Shown here: piece after piece, positions 53,720 to 61,884 of the stretch | How positions within the stretch are numbered: the stretch's first letter is position 1 | How the letters are laid out: each line of letters opens with the position of its first letter | Position numbers and translations under genes: made by a program | Assembly: GCF_014195535.1 (NCBI RefSeq) | Contig: NZ_JACIBY010000006.1 | Location: forward strand, 248,001 to 312,000 | DNA length: 64,000 nt | Reading direction: 5' to 3' | Source: Runella defluvii | Lineage (GTDB): Bacteria > Bacteroidota > Bacteroidia > Cytophagales > Spirosomataceae | The notes under the pieces: model-generated | What the model was told of the DNA's origin: nothing | Seen by the model: the letters and a program-made list of their open reading frames with translations, nothing else | Databases searched by the model: none

Positions 53720-55036
53720 ATGAGAAAGCTATATTACTTTTTTACTATCCTTTGTTCATTCTCTCTAGTAAGCTGTCGAGACACACAGCAAAACTCTCCC
53801 ACACTTATTTGGGAATTAGACACTGTTGCTTCCAACAAATCATTATATTCAAAAGACAATACAGGGCTTGTCCTTGGGGATGGTAGAATTCCTAATAGCT
53901 TTGTTTTTAAATTTAAAGATGGAACTCCTATTGATACCATACATAAATACGAAAGAGATTGGGGAATTAAAAAGGAATACATAGATTCTTGTTCATGTGA
54001 CCCAATGTTACGAGGTTATAAAAATTTCCCTCTAAAAAAAATTTATAAAAACAGTGAACCTCTCACTCAAAGAAGCACTAATAAATCGGGAGATGAGCTA
54101 TTTATCGATAGTAATATTGCTTTCTTTTCACCTAACTACAAAATAACTACTCCACTAAACTACGACAGTGATAATTTCAAAAATTCCTTTGATGCAGCTA
54201 ACAGATTACATAGTTTAGAACAACCCCAGAAAGTCACAAGCCCTCAAGTTAAAATAGCTATTTTTGACACAGGGTATTATACAAGTATAAACCTAATAAA
54301 TAGCCCTGGATCTATAAACTGCCCCGATTTTAAAGACTTTCATGATGAAGACCCGCAACTACACGGCACAACAGTAACAGCGTTGCTTATGAACAGCATG
54401 GGGGCTTTACGAAATCAAGCACAAATTATTCCAGTTAAAGTCTTAGACTCCAAAGGAGAAGGAACCTTATTTAATTTAGTATGTGGACTAGCATCTCTAA
54501 AAAATCAAAATGTAGATATAGTCAACTTGAGTCTAGGCTTCTATGCCCCGTCTGATTCCATTCCATCTAAACTCTTAAAAACATATCTTGACAATACAGA
54601 AGCTTGGATTTTTACTGCTGCTGGAAATGCAAATCCAACAATCGATCGAACAGAACGTATAAGTAACCTTAGAGATTTGGCACAACGACACTTTAAATTT
54701 TACCCTGCATGCCTTACAGATGCGAACAAATTGGTGTCTGTTACATCAAGCAAAACTAATAAAAATCCATACGAAGTATGCGATACCCAAAACTTTTCTA
54801 ACCAATACATTGATTTAGCTGTAACGGCTCGCTATGGCGAATGCGGAATTGGTGTTTTAGAAGGCTATTGGGGAGGACAAGGGAGTTCATTTGCCACTCC
54901 AATAGCAGCAGGAAAAGCGGCAGCCTTATTAAGGTCAGGCTTACAAGTAGATCGAGATGTACTTTTTCAGAGTATAGGCGTTGCACCAATCACTGCTCCT
55001 TCTAAAGTGAAAGTGGGAACGATCCAAAGCCCATAA
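53720..55036 (+). CDS. Lipoprotein subtilisin-like serine protease (S8)
   Basis: A 438-residue protease. A lipoprotein signal (SFSLVSCRDTQQN) gives Cys at about residue 20. The S8 triad is complete: Asp183 (IAIFDTGYY), His215 (QLHGTTVTALLMN) and Ser390 (GGQGSSFATPIAAGKAA), with the oxyanion Asn in FTAAGNANP. The gene is markedly AT-rich against its upstream neighbour. The ATG at 53720 gives the lipobox; the frame opening at 53660 would overlap the TPR gene. The TPR-CHAT gene starts 4 bases after its stop, so the two are tightly coupled. Confidence 0.93.
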   Translation: MRKLYYFFTILCSFSLVSCRDTQQNSPTLIWELDTVASNKSLYSKDNTGLVLGDGRIPNSFVFKFKDGTPIDTIHKYERDWGIKKEYIDSCSCDPMLRGYKNFPLKKIYKNSEPLTQRSTNKSGDELFIDSNIAFFSPNYKITTPLNYDSDNFKNSFDAANRLHSLEQPQKVTSPQVKIAIFDTGYYTSINLINSPGSINCPDFKDFHDEDPQLHGTTVTALLMNSMGALRNQAQIIPVKVLDSKGEGTLFNLVCGLASLKNQNVDIVNLSLGFYAPSDSIPSKLLKTYLDNTEAWIFTAAGNANPTIDRTERISNLRDLAQRHFKFYPACLTDANKLVSVTSSKTNKNPYEVCDTQNFSNQYIDLAVTARYGECGIGVLEGYWGGQGSSFATPIAAGKAAALLRSGLQVDRDVLFQSIGVAPITAPSKVKVGTIQSP

Positions 55037-55040
55037 ATCC

Positions 55041-57842
55041 ATGCATATTCCTTTATTTTTAATGATATTATTTATTAGTTTACTCGCGATGGACATTGAA
55101 CTAAAAGCTCAATGTCCATCGCGAATTCATATTTGGCAAGAAGTAGAAAAAGGAAATCAAGTGTTAAATGATGATGAATTACTCAATTTAACTTTACAAT
55201 TAAAAAAAACGTGTGAAACTTGTAATTATACAAAAGACTCTGTGTATGCACGTGTTTTACACTTTTTAGGACGTTCATATTGGCTCAGTGGTAGTCCTGA
55301 AACTGGAAGGCTTTTTTCCTTAAAATCTATAGAAATTAATCAACTATCCAATCCCTCTGCAAGCAAAGCAAACTGTGCAGGGACTTACTTTAATTTAGGA
55401 CGTATAGAGCGCGACTTAAATCACACCAGTACAGCTATTATTATGTTACAAAAAGCCATTTTACTAGCAAAAAAATACCCTGAAAAGAAAAATATAGCAC
55501 TTATTTCTTACCAAGAACTAGCCAACCTTTATCACACTCTTGGAGATTACCAGAAAAGTATCGAATTTGCCGAGGCAGGCGAGAGAGAGGCTATTAAACA
55601 GAATAATATTAGTTCACTTGTCAATAATAGATTTGAAAAAATTCAGTCATTACTAAGTTTCAAAAAAGTAGATGAGGCTTTTCAAGTATTACACAATACA
55701 ATTACCATAGCTGAAAAAATAACTGATACTGATACCAAAGGGTTTTTGTTATCACAAACAGCTAATGTTTATGCTTCTCAAGGAAATTATATAAAAGCAA
55801 TTGAAGTTTATAAAAAATCATTTACCGCCTATGATTATAAGTCAAAAAACAGCATCGACTCCCGACAAAATCTTGCAGTGACTCTGAATAACATAGGCAA
55901 CATATATTCTGAAAACTTACGAGATTATAAAAACGCCCTTTTTTATTTTCAGGAAGCATCGAAATATGCTGAGGAACGATTTGCCAAAAGCCGAATCTTA
56001 GGAAACATAGCAGAAACATACGGAAAAATCAGCCAATATAAATTAAGTATTGAAACGTATCAAGAGGCCCTTTTCATTGCTCCAATTAATTTTACTACAT
56101 CCAAAGTTTGGCAAAACCCTCCCGCAAAATCTATTCAAAATGCCGCTGGCAAATCATACCTCCTCACCCTCATCCAAGACAAAGCCGACACTTGGCTTGA
56201 TTACTACAAAGCAACCAACACCAAAAGCCACCTAACCAACGCCCTCAAAACCTACGCCCTCGCCGATAGCATGATTGATTTTATGCGTTACGAACACGTG
56301 GGGGAAGGCTCTAAGTTGTTTTGGCGGCAAAAAACGCGTGGCATGTACGAACGTGCCATCGAAGCCAGTTATTTGGCGGGCGATGCCGAGGCCGCATTTC
56401 GTTTCTTTGAAAAATCAAAAGCCGTCCTGCTCTCCGACAAGTTGAATGAACTAGGGGCGAATCAACAACTGACAGAAAGTAGCGCCAAACGTCAACGTGC
56501 CCTACGCGACAGCATCGCTAATCTCCAAAACCAACTCGCCAGCCTGCCTGCCAACGACGCCAAAAGAAGCGGTATCCAACGCCGTTTGGAACAATTTAAC
56601 GACGATTTTGAGGCTTTTCGCAAGCAACTCGAATCAACAAACCCCGCCTATTACCGTTACAAATACGACAACAGTACCCCAACTATCGCTGAGTTTCAAA
56701 AATCCATCTCGACTAATGGGTCGGGGGCACGCACGGTGGGGTTCGTGTCTTACTTTGTCGGCGACAGTGCTATTTATGCCTTTTGTTTGGACCAAAAAGC
56801 GCGACTTGTTCGCCTTTCCCTACATCCATCTGACTACCAATCTTTGGCCAACGAGTTTCTTTCCCTTTGCGCCGACCGCTCCCGCCTCAATGCTCACTAT
56901 CCGCAGTATCGTGCGCTGGCCCATCGGCTTTACCAACTTCTATGGAAACCGCTTGGAATGACTGCCTCACGCGTGATTATCTCCCAAGATGGCGTGTTTT
57001 TGCCCTTTGAAACCTTGCTTGTTCAGCCAAACCAGAACGATTTTTTGCTCAAACACCACGCCATTAGCTACACGTATTCGGCTAATTTTTTGGCAAAAAA
57101 CCAGACAGATTTAGCCCCTTCCTTACGTCAGGGTGACAAACTATTCCACCGTAGCTTCGTTGGGTTTGCACCTGAGACTTTTCAGCCGTCGCTCCGCCAA
57201 GCTTCGCTCAAAGGTTCGGTCGCGGCTTTGGAGGCCGTAGAAGAAAAGTTTTGGTGGGGAAAAACGCTAAGAAACAACGAAGCCACCAAGGCGCAGTTTA
57301 TGCGTTATGCCCCCAATTCGCGGGTGATTCAGCTCTTTACCCACGCCGACGCCGACAGTACCGAGGCCGTCGAACCGCGCATTTATTTTCACGATGCGGC
57401 ACTGCGTCTGTCTGAACTTACCCAAGCCGACCGCTTTGCGGCGCAGTTGCTGGTCCTTTCCGCCTGCAAAACGGGCGTGGGGCAAAATCAGCGCGGTGAG
57501 GGGGTGTTTAGCTTGGCACGGGGCTTTGCGGCCTTGGGAATCCCAAGCACCATCACCACGCTCTGGAGCGTAGAAGACCAACCAACCTACGAATTAACCA
57601 ATCTATTTTACAACTACTTAGACCAAGGGCTCCCCAAGGACGAAGCACTCCAACGCGCCAAACTCGACTGGCTGAACCAAGGCAATGCTGCCGACGCCCT
57701 CCCTTCGCAATGGGCAGGCATGATATTGGTCGGCGACACTGCCCCTTTGGCAATGGACGGTTTACGGTTTATTATTTTGGGTTTAGGGTTGTTGGGGCTG
57801 GGAGTTTTGGGGGGAGTTTGGTGGTGGCGGCGAAAAAAATAA
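55041..57842 (+). CDS. Membrane-anchored TPR-CHAT caspase-like protease
   Basis: A 933-residue protein. The N-terminal signal (FLMILFISLLAMDIELKAQ) is followed by TPR-type helices (about residues 40-400; ISYQELANLYHTLGDYQKSIEFAEAGERE, AVTLNNIGNIYSENLRDYKNALFYFQEAS), a coiled coil (about 470-535) and a CHAT domain (about 560-900). The CHAT dyad is His768 (LFTHADAD) and Cys809 (LSACKTGVG), followed by GFAALGIPSTITTLWSVED. A C-terminal membrane segment ends WWWRRKK. Topology implies a periplasmic protease anchored in the inner membrane. The first third is AT-rich; composition shifts near residue 360. Confidence 0.94.
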   Translation: MHIPLFLMILFISLLAMDIELKAQCPSRIHIWQEVEKGNQVLNDDELLNLTLQLKKTCETCNYTKDSVYARVLHFLGRSYWLSGSPETGRLFSLKSIEINQLSNPSASKANCAGTYFNLGRIERDLNHTSTAIIMLQKAILLAKKYPEKKNIALISYQELANLYHTLGDYQKSIEFAEAGEREAIKQNNISSLVNNRFEKIQSLLSFKKVDEAFQVLHNTITIAEKITDTDTKGFLLSQTANVYASQGNYIKAIEVYKKSFTAYDYKSKNSIDSRQNLAVTLNNIGNIYSENLRDYKNALFYFQEASKYAEERFAKSRILGNIAETYGKISQYKLSIETYQEALFIAPINFTTSKVWQNPPAKSIQNAAGKSYLLTLIQDKADTWLDYYKATNTKSHLTNALKTYALADSMIDFMRYEHVGEGSKLFWRQKTRGMYERAIEASYLAGDAEAAFRFFEKSKAVLLSDKLNELGANQQLTESSAKRQRALRDSIANLQNQLASLPANDAKRSGIQRRLEQFNDDFEAFRKQLESTNPAYYRYKYDNSTPTIAEFQKSISTNGSGARTVGFVSYFVGDSAIYAFCLDQKARLVRLSLHPSDYQSLANEFLSLCADRSRLNAHYPQYRALAHRLYQLLWKPLGMTASRVIISQDGVFLPFETLLVQPNQNDFLLKHHAISYTYSANFLAKNQTDLAPSLRQGDKLFHRSFVGFAPETFQPSLRQASLKGSVAALEAVEEKFWWGKTLRNNEATKAQFMRYAPNSRVIQLFTHADADSTEAVEPRIYFHDAALRLSELTQADRFAAQLLVLSACKTGVGQNQRGEGVFSLARGFAALGIPSTITTLWSVEDQPTYELTNLFYNYLDQGLPKDEALQRAKLDWLNQGNAADALPSQWAGMILVGDTAPLAMDGLRFIILGLGLLGLGVLGGVWWWRRKK

Positions 57843-57844
57843 GT

Positions 57845-57886
57845 TTGTTTCCCTTTTGTTTCATTATTGCGACTAACTGATTGAAA
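57845..57886 (+). promoter_or_regulatory. Bipartite promoter-like element, copy 1
   Basis: TTGTTTCCCT (57845-57854), 15 bases, CGACTAA (57870-57876), 2 bases, GATTGAAA (57879-57886). The same blocks with the same spacing recur at 58206. It ends 13 bases before the ATG at 57900. Candidate -35/-10 of the linked ECF sigma factor. Confidence 0.6.
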
Positions 57887-57899
57887 CCACTTTTCAATC

Positions 57900-58190
57900 A
57901 TGAAACCGCTACTGATTACTGCCCTCTGCTGTGGCTGGCTTACCAACTACGCCCAATCGACGTACCAATCGGAGGATATGAGCGTACAACTTCAAGTGGA
58001 TATCCAAAGCCACCGAGACACCCTAGAAATTTTTCGCCGAACGGGCGAAGGAAGACTATCATTTGCCGAAATAAAAATCCTCGCGTTTGCCTCCCAACGT
58101 AAGCACAGCCGAATCCGTTACGAACGAGGTTTTGCCGAATTTGTCTTGCACCGATTATCGCTGCGGCCGTCGTCGGTTTCTTCTTTTTAA
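57900..58190 (+). CDS. Small exported protein of unknown function
   Basis: A 96-residue protein with a clear signal peptide (MKPLLITALCCGWLTNYAQS). The rest has a charged middle (QLQVDIQSHRDTLEIFRR) and a basic tail with no recognised domain. It directly follows promoter element copy 1, so it is a candidate member of the sigma regulon. The tail is unusual for an exported protein, and the gene could be a truncated relic; codon use is acceptable. Confidence 0.55.
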   Translation: MKPLLITALCCGWLTNYAQSTYQSEDMSVQLQVDIQSHRDTLEIFRRTGEGRLSFAEIKILAFASQRKHSRIRYERGFAEFVLHRLSLRPSSVSSF

Positions 58191-58205
58191 AAAAAATGAA
58201 AAAAA

Positions 58206-58247
58206 TTGTTTCCCTCGTCCTGTCGGCCTACGACTAAGAGATTGAAA
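58206..58247 (+). promoter_or_regulatory. Bipartite promoter-like element, copy 2
   Basis: TTGTTTCCCT (58206-58215), 15 bases, CGACTAA (58231-58237), 2 bases, GATTGAAA (58240-58247). Both spacers equal those of copy 1. The ATG at 58263 is 15 bases downstream, close to the 13-base distance in copy 1. Confidence 0.6.
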
Positions 58248-58262
58248 GCAAAATCGCACAAT

Positions 58263-58685
58263 ATGCTTACTACCAAACACATGAAAACAGCTTCACTGAC
58301 CCTATTTTATATCGCCTGTTTAGGGCTTAGTTCGTGTAATATTTTCAAGAAAAAAGACCCCGACCCTCTCGCCAGTGCGGCAGGAACTTATATGGGTTCA
58401 GCACAGGACAACACGAGCATTATTCAAAATACCCGTGCTAATGTGACTACCTCAACTCAGGATAATCGCTTGTACGTATCGTCGGTAGGCATTACATCCT
58501 CTACCTATCAATTGGTCTTGACAGGCTTCCCTAATGGAACATTCTCTGGAACTCGTAATGGATTTTCTTACAGTGGACAAATAACAGTCAATGGAAACAC
58601 CCTTAATATCACTGGGAGCTATCGACTCACCAACACATCAAGCCCAACTTTTGCCAATTTCAGTTTCACTGGGACAAAGCAGTAA
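58263..58685 (+). CDS. Small lipoprotein of unknown function
   Basis: A 140-residue lipoprotein. The signal ends in LGLSSCNIF (Cys at about residue 26), followed by a charged KKKDPDP linker and a beta-rich domain (GTYMGSAQDNTSIIQN, NGFSYSGQITVNGNTLNITGSY) that resembles lipocalin-like small Bacteroidota lipoproteins. The ATG at 58263 matches the distance from promoter element copy 2; ATG 58281 is an alternative. No domain name can be supported. Confidence 0.8.
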   Translation: MLTTKHMKTASLTLFYIACLGLSSCNIFKKKDPDPLASAAGTYMGSAQDNTSIIQNTRANVTTSTQDNRLYVSSVGITSSTYQLVLTGFPNGTFSGTRNGFSYSGQITVNGNTLNITGSYRLTNTSSPTFANFSFTGTKQ

Positions 58686-58730
58686 AAGTACCAGCCTTTA
58701 ATCAATTCCATCATTCTTAAATTCAAAAAA

Positions 58731-59075
58731 ATGATTCAGTCACCAAAATTTGAGGTCAATTTGGGAGGAATAGACCTCAACGAAAAACAAGCCCAAGAGC
58801 TTGAAAAAGCCCTTCAACAAACTACTTTGCAGTTTTTGGCGAAGCTGGACAATGGATTCAGCGACGGGCTTTTAGCGTACAAGCCCAACCCTGAAAATCC
58901 AGAAGACACTGGATTTCCCCCTTTTGTCCTTCCTAAACGCCCCAAATGGTGGTTTGGGTACATTCTGTGGAAACAACCTAAACCTGGCCAAATAGTACAG
59001 TTAGATCGTTTGAAGGCAAGTTTCCCAGACTTTGCCGTTCGAGGCGCTTTTGAAAAACCTCAACTACTTCGCTAA
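58731..59075 (+). CDS. Cytosolic protein of unknown function, paired with a Cys-rich gene
   Basis: A 114-residue protein with no signal. Residues 15-45 form a charged helix (LNEKQAQELEKALQQTTLQFLAKL), then a Pro-rich linker (KPNPENPEDTGFPPF) and a Trp-rich C-terminus (RPKWWFGYILWKQPKPG). No known domain. It stops one base before the Cys-rich gene begins, so the pair is very tightly coupled. Its cytosolic location stands out among the exported small proteins around it. Confidence 0.75.
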   Translation: MIQSPKFEVNLGGIDLNEKQAQELEKALQQTTLQFLAKLDNGFSDGLLAYKPNPENPEDTGFPPFVLPKRPKWWFGYILWKQPKPGQIVQLDRLKASFPDFAVRGAFEKPQLLR

Positions 59076-59076
59076 C

Positions 59077-59475
59077 ATGAAACCCGACCAAAAAGCCACT
59101 TGTCCCAGTGCTGAGCCAAAGGCTGGCGCGGTACTACTAGGCGTAGTAAAGCAGGATGGCGAAGTAGCGCTGCTATCTCAACGTATAGAGATAGACGAAC
59201 ACTTTATCGAAACCGCCTCGCAAGGCCGCGACCTTGGCCAGCGTTTTCGGTTTGCCAGTCCGTGCGCGGCCAAAGGGTGCGCTAATTGGTCAGGTCATCA
59301 TTGTATGGTACTCGACATCGCCCGCCAATTGGCGCATATTGAGCCGCATGTCGATGAGTTATTACCTGCGTGCAGTATCAGAACCACCTGCCGTTGGTTT
59401 ATGCAAGAGGGTGGCGATGCCTGTCGCATCTGCCCAAAAATCAATACAGGCTTTGCCGAAGTAGAAACAGTTTAA
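59077..59475 (+). CDS. Cys-rich cytosolic protein, possible metal or Fe-S binder
   Basis: A 132-residue protein with eight Cys: 9, 63, 68, 76, 99, 105, 116 and 119, the last six to seven arranged as CxxxxC-x7-C and C-x5-C-x10-CxxC. HHC (His74, His75, Cys76) adds possible ligands. That spacing suggests a Zn or Fe-S site rather than disulfides, since no signal peptide is present. The ATG at 59077 is one base after the stop of the previous gene. No family recognised; a distant link to CHAT-associated operons is inference from position. Confidence 0.72.
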   Translation: MKPDQKATCPSAEPKAGAVLLGVVKQDGEVALLSQRIEIDEHFIETASQGRDLGQRFRFASPCAAKGCANWSGHHCMVLDIARQLAHIEPHVDELLPACSIRTTCRWFMQEGGDACRICPKINTGFAEVETV

Positions 59476-59488
59476 ACATTTTATTACA

Positions 59489-60307
59489 ATGAAAACACTT
59501 ATAATGAGCCTCTTTCTGGGGCTGATAGGTTATTCTCATGTTCTTTGTGCACAATTAACGGTTACAATTCGCACAGGAGGCGACGACCTACGAGGCGGGC
59601 AAGCAGCCTTTGTCCAACTCATATACCGCAATAACACCGTTTCACAAGAATTCGATTTGAATCAAGGAGCAGGTTGGGGAAATAACTCCATGCATACTAC
59701 GTCTTTTCAGATACAACCTATACCAAATATAAGTAACATTGCTGCTGTTCGTATCCGTTACGACGGTGCTCCCAGAAAATTTCCTGATACTTACGATAAT
59801 TGGAATTTAGAAACCTTAACGGTTTTATTGAATGGTGTTCAAATTGCCCAATGCTCGGGAACACCTTGGCACCGTTTCACTGGCGAAAGTGCATCCCGAG
59901 ACTGTAAAGTATCCGTTCAAGCGCCAAACCCTATGACTTTCAATGGCTGCTGGGCTTCCGAATGGTCAGATTGTAACTCTAACGGTAAGATCGTATCAAG
60001 TGCTAAACTCAGCTTCAAACAAGACCCTCATAATAAAGCTCGTTGGTACGGAGCGTGGGGCGGAGGCTCAGACAGCAAAGGGAATCAGCACAGCGGATTC
60101 CTGCTAGGTACACTCGATGGTCATGTGCTTAAAGGCACGTGGTACGAAGTAATCTATCAAAATAGTATTACATGCCCCAATCTTACCTACAGCGGTACCT
60201 TTCAGTTTACGTTAGGCAGTAACTCGTCTTTTTCAGGTACTTGGACAGACACCAACGGTCCATGTCGAGGCTCAAAAATAACTATGTGGTGGAATGGTAA
60301 ACGATAA
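59489..60307 (+). CDS. Exported two-domain protein, N-terminal PLAT-like beta-sandwich
   Basis: A 272-residue protein with a signal peptide (MKTLIMSLFLGLIGYSHVLCAQ). Residues 23-150 resemble a PLAT/LH2-like or similar sandwich (VTIRTGGDDLRGGQAAFVQLIY, IAAVRIRYDGAPRKFPDTYDNWNLETLTVLL). The C-terminal domain (FNGCWASEWSDCNSNGK, ARWYGAWGGGSDSKGNQHSGFLLGTLDGHVLKGTW) has paired Cys and looks like a barrel of unknown family. It starts 13 bases after the Cys-rich gene. Function is unknown; the PLAT call is tentative. Confidence 0.7.
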   Translation: MKTLIMSLFLGLIGYSHVLCAQLTVTIRTGGDDLRGGQAAFVQLIYRNNTVSQEFDLNQGAGWGNNSMHTTSFQIQPIPNISNIAAVRIRYDGAPRKFPDTYDNWNLETLTVLLNGVQIAQCSGTPWHRFTGESASRDCKVSVQAPNPMTFNGCWASEWSDCNSNGKIVSSAKLSFKQDPHNKARWYGAWGGGSDSKGNQHSGFLLGTLDGHVLKGTWYEVIYQNSITCPNLTYSGTFQFTLGSNSSFSGTWTDTNGPCRGSKITMWWNGKR

Positions 60308-60353
60308 AACTATTTCATATCTCTCAAACAATCAAATACATTTCTCTCATCTC

Positions 60354-60887
60354 ATGAAGACCCTACACTCTCTTTCAACTGCACTTCTCAGTGCCTCTCT
60401 TTTATTTTTATCAATTGCCTGTACCCCCACGAGCGGTGAACCTGGACCACAGGGGCCTGCGGGGCCGCAAGGTGTAGCAGGTCCACAAGGCCCTGCTGGG
60501 CAGAATGGCAACGCCAACGTAACACAAGTCACGTTTAATCAAACATTTAATGCCACAGAATATAAATCGTTTACTTTTCCGCCAGCAATCACCACGGATA
60601 TCCTCAATTCAAGTGCGATATTGGTATATATTCGAACAAGCAATGATCCAAACAATTTATATCCAATCCCTGGCATGATTGCAGGAGACGATTTTAGATA
60701 CTTTTTAATCCCGTCCAGCCGTAGTTTTCAGATTAGGCGACAATCAGGTGTATACGTTTCTTCCATAAGCATGACAAAAGTTATTATCATCCCTGCCAAT
60801 AACCTCATCAATGGCCGTGTTGGCTTGCCTGATATTGATTTTTCAGACTACAATGCCGTCAAAAAGTACTACAATTTACCCGATTAA
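60354..60887 (+). CDS. Lipoprotein with a short collagen-like repeat
   Basis: A 177-residue lipoprotein (LLFLSIACTPTSG, Cys near residue 23). The lipobox is followed directly by about seven Gly-X-Y triplets (GEPGPQGPAGPQGVAGPQ and on), then a beta-rich domain (TQVTFNQTFNATEYKSFTFP, NSSAILVYIRTSNDPNNLYP). Collagen-like stalks usually lift a surface domain off the membrane, so it may be a trimeric surface protein. The ATG at 60354 yields the signal peptide; the upstream in-frame start overlaps the previous gene. Confidence 0.88.
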   Translation: MKTLHSLSTALLSASLLFLSIACTPTSGEPGPQGPAGPQGVAGPQGPAGQNGNANVTQVTFNQTFNATEYKSFTFPPAITTDILNSSAILVYIRTSNDPNNLYPIPGMIAGDDFRYFLIPSSRSFQIRRQSGVYVSSISMTKVIIIPANNLINGRVGLPDIDFSDYNAVKKYYNLPD

Positions 60888-60924
60888 TCTTTCCTCAACA
60901 TTTAAATCTTCTAAATCAATCATC

Positions 60925-61095
60925 ACATCGCGCAAATCGGTCACAGAAAATGAAAACGACACTATAACACAACCGTGTCAGTATGACAATGGCCGTGTCA
61001 TCAGATGGACACAAGGAGGCAGAAGCTATGAAACCTATGCTTCGATAATAGGAGAAGGAACACTGTATGTACGAAATATGATACAGGCAAAATAA
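60925..61095 (+). pseudogene. Possible 3' relic of a small gene
   Basis: The frame reads SIITSRKSVTENENDTITQP then CQYDNGRVIRWTQGG and ends at 61095. Composition is protein-like, but no start or signal is present. It may be the remains of a small protein like its neighbours. Low confidence. Confidence 0.3.
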
Positions 61096-61129
61096 CCGAA
61101 TATCTTGAATACACCTATCAAAGGGGTCA

Positions 61130-61241
61130 AGGGGTGTGCGAAATTTTGCAGGTGACTGGGCTGTCTTTTATGTTTATTCTAACGTGCTCTATGTATTTTA
61201 GAATGAATGCCCTTAAAACCTGCATTTACTCGTACACCCCT
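61130..61241. mobile_element. 112-base element with 24-base imperfect inverted ends
   Basis: The ends 61130-61153 and 61218-61241 are inverted repeats (18 of 24 identical). The element is too short to encode a transposase. It could be a miniature element or relic of an insertion sequence; flanks do not give a clean target duplication. Confidence 0.45.
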
Positions 61242-61362
61242 ATCAAGATGGTTTATGAACATTAAACGCAATGCTTAACAATTTCTTCAACGGTTTTCCA
61301 GATGAAATGAGGAGTAATCGTTCGGCTTCCATCAATTTTTCACTTCTAATACATTTACAATC

Positions 61363-61884
61363 ATGGCAAAAGTAGAAAATGTATCTATGGTCATCGGTGG
61401 TGATCGGGTACAAAACAGCAATCAAGAATGGTGCAGAAAGGTAAAAGTATCGGCCAAATTTAAGTTTGCACCAGAAGAGGTCGGAAGTCCATTTCAAGTA
61501 AGAATAACGCTTTTTGGCACAGATAGGCCTGGCATAGACGTTGATGACGCACGCCAATTTCCTCCATGGCTACGCTGGGATACCGCCATAGGTGATTTTG
61601 ATTTTAGCGGTGGAAACGGCACGTTATCTACATCGGCACTTTCTATTGTGGGCTCAGTTGTATATCAGAAAGCCCTAACTCCCACAACCACTGAGATGGA
61701 TTTTGTAGAAGAGAAATTGGTATTAGAATCTCGACTGAATGAAGACCCGACTTTAGAATTTATCACCATTGGCCGCCCTCCCGTTACTCAACGGATTCCC
61801 AAACCGCACCAAGATGAACTATTTGTTAAAGTTCAACTGATAGTTGAGGGGGTATCACCCGTACAAATAACTACTATTTTTTAA
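61363..61884 (+). CDS. Beta-rich protein of unknown function without signal peptide
   Basis: A 173-residue protein (MAKVENVSMVIGGDRVQNSN). It is beta-rich (VKVSAKFKFAPEEVGSPFQVRITLFG, TEMDFVEEKLVLESRLNEDPTLEFITIG) and has no signal peptide or recognised domain. The frame stays open after the TAA (61882-61884) for another 46 codons to 62022, with sense-like composition, so the annotated end may be a nonsense break or a natural end next to a relic. Confidence 0.7.
   Translation: MAKVENVSMVIGGDRVQNSNQEWCRKVKVSAKFKFAPEEVGSPFQVRITLFGTDRPGIDVDDARQFPPWLRWDTAIGDFDFSGGNGTLSTSALSIVGSVVYQKALTPTTTEMDFVEEKLVLESRLNEDPTLEFITIGRPPVTQRIPKPHQDELFVKVQLIVEGVSPVQITTIF

Larger units (their letters stand above)
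60888..61362. other. Gene-poor stretch with a coding relic and an inverted-repeat element
   Basis: 475 bases without a convincing complete gene. A frame with coding-like composition ends at 61095 (QPCQYDNGRVIRWTQGGR, GEGTLYVRN), but it has no good start and overlaps the end of the collagen-like gene; it may be a relic. A 112-base unit with 24-base inverted ends lies at 61130-61241. Confidence 0.5.

Noticed and set aside
52355-57842. Type III-E CRISPR (gRAMP/Csx29-like) locus
   Set aside because: The TPR-CHAT protein is exported and membrane anchored, and no gRAMP, cas1/cas2 or repeat array is visible, so this is a different arrangement.
57881-58102. Alternative 73-codon frame over the small exported gene
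   Set aside because: The frame at 57900 gives a proper signal peptide; this one does not.
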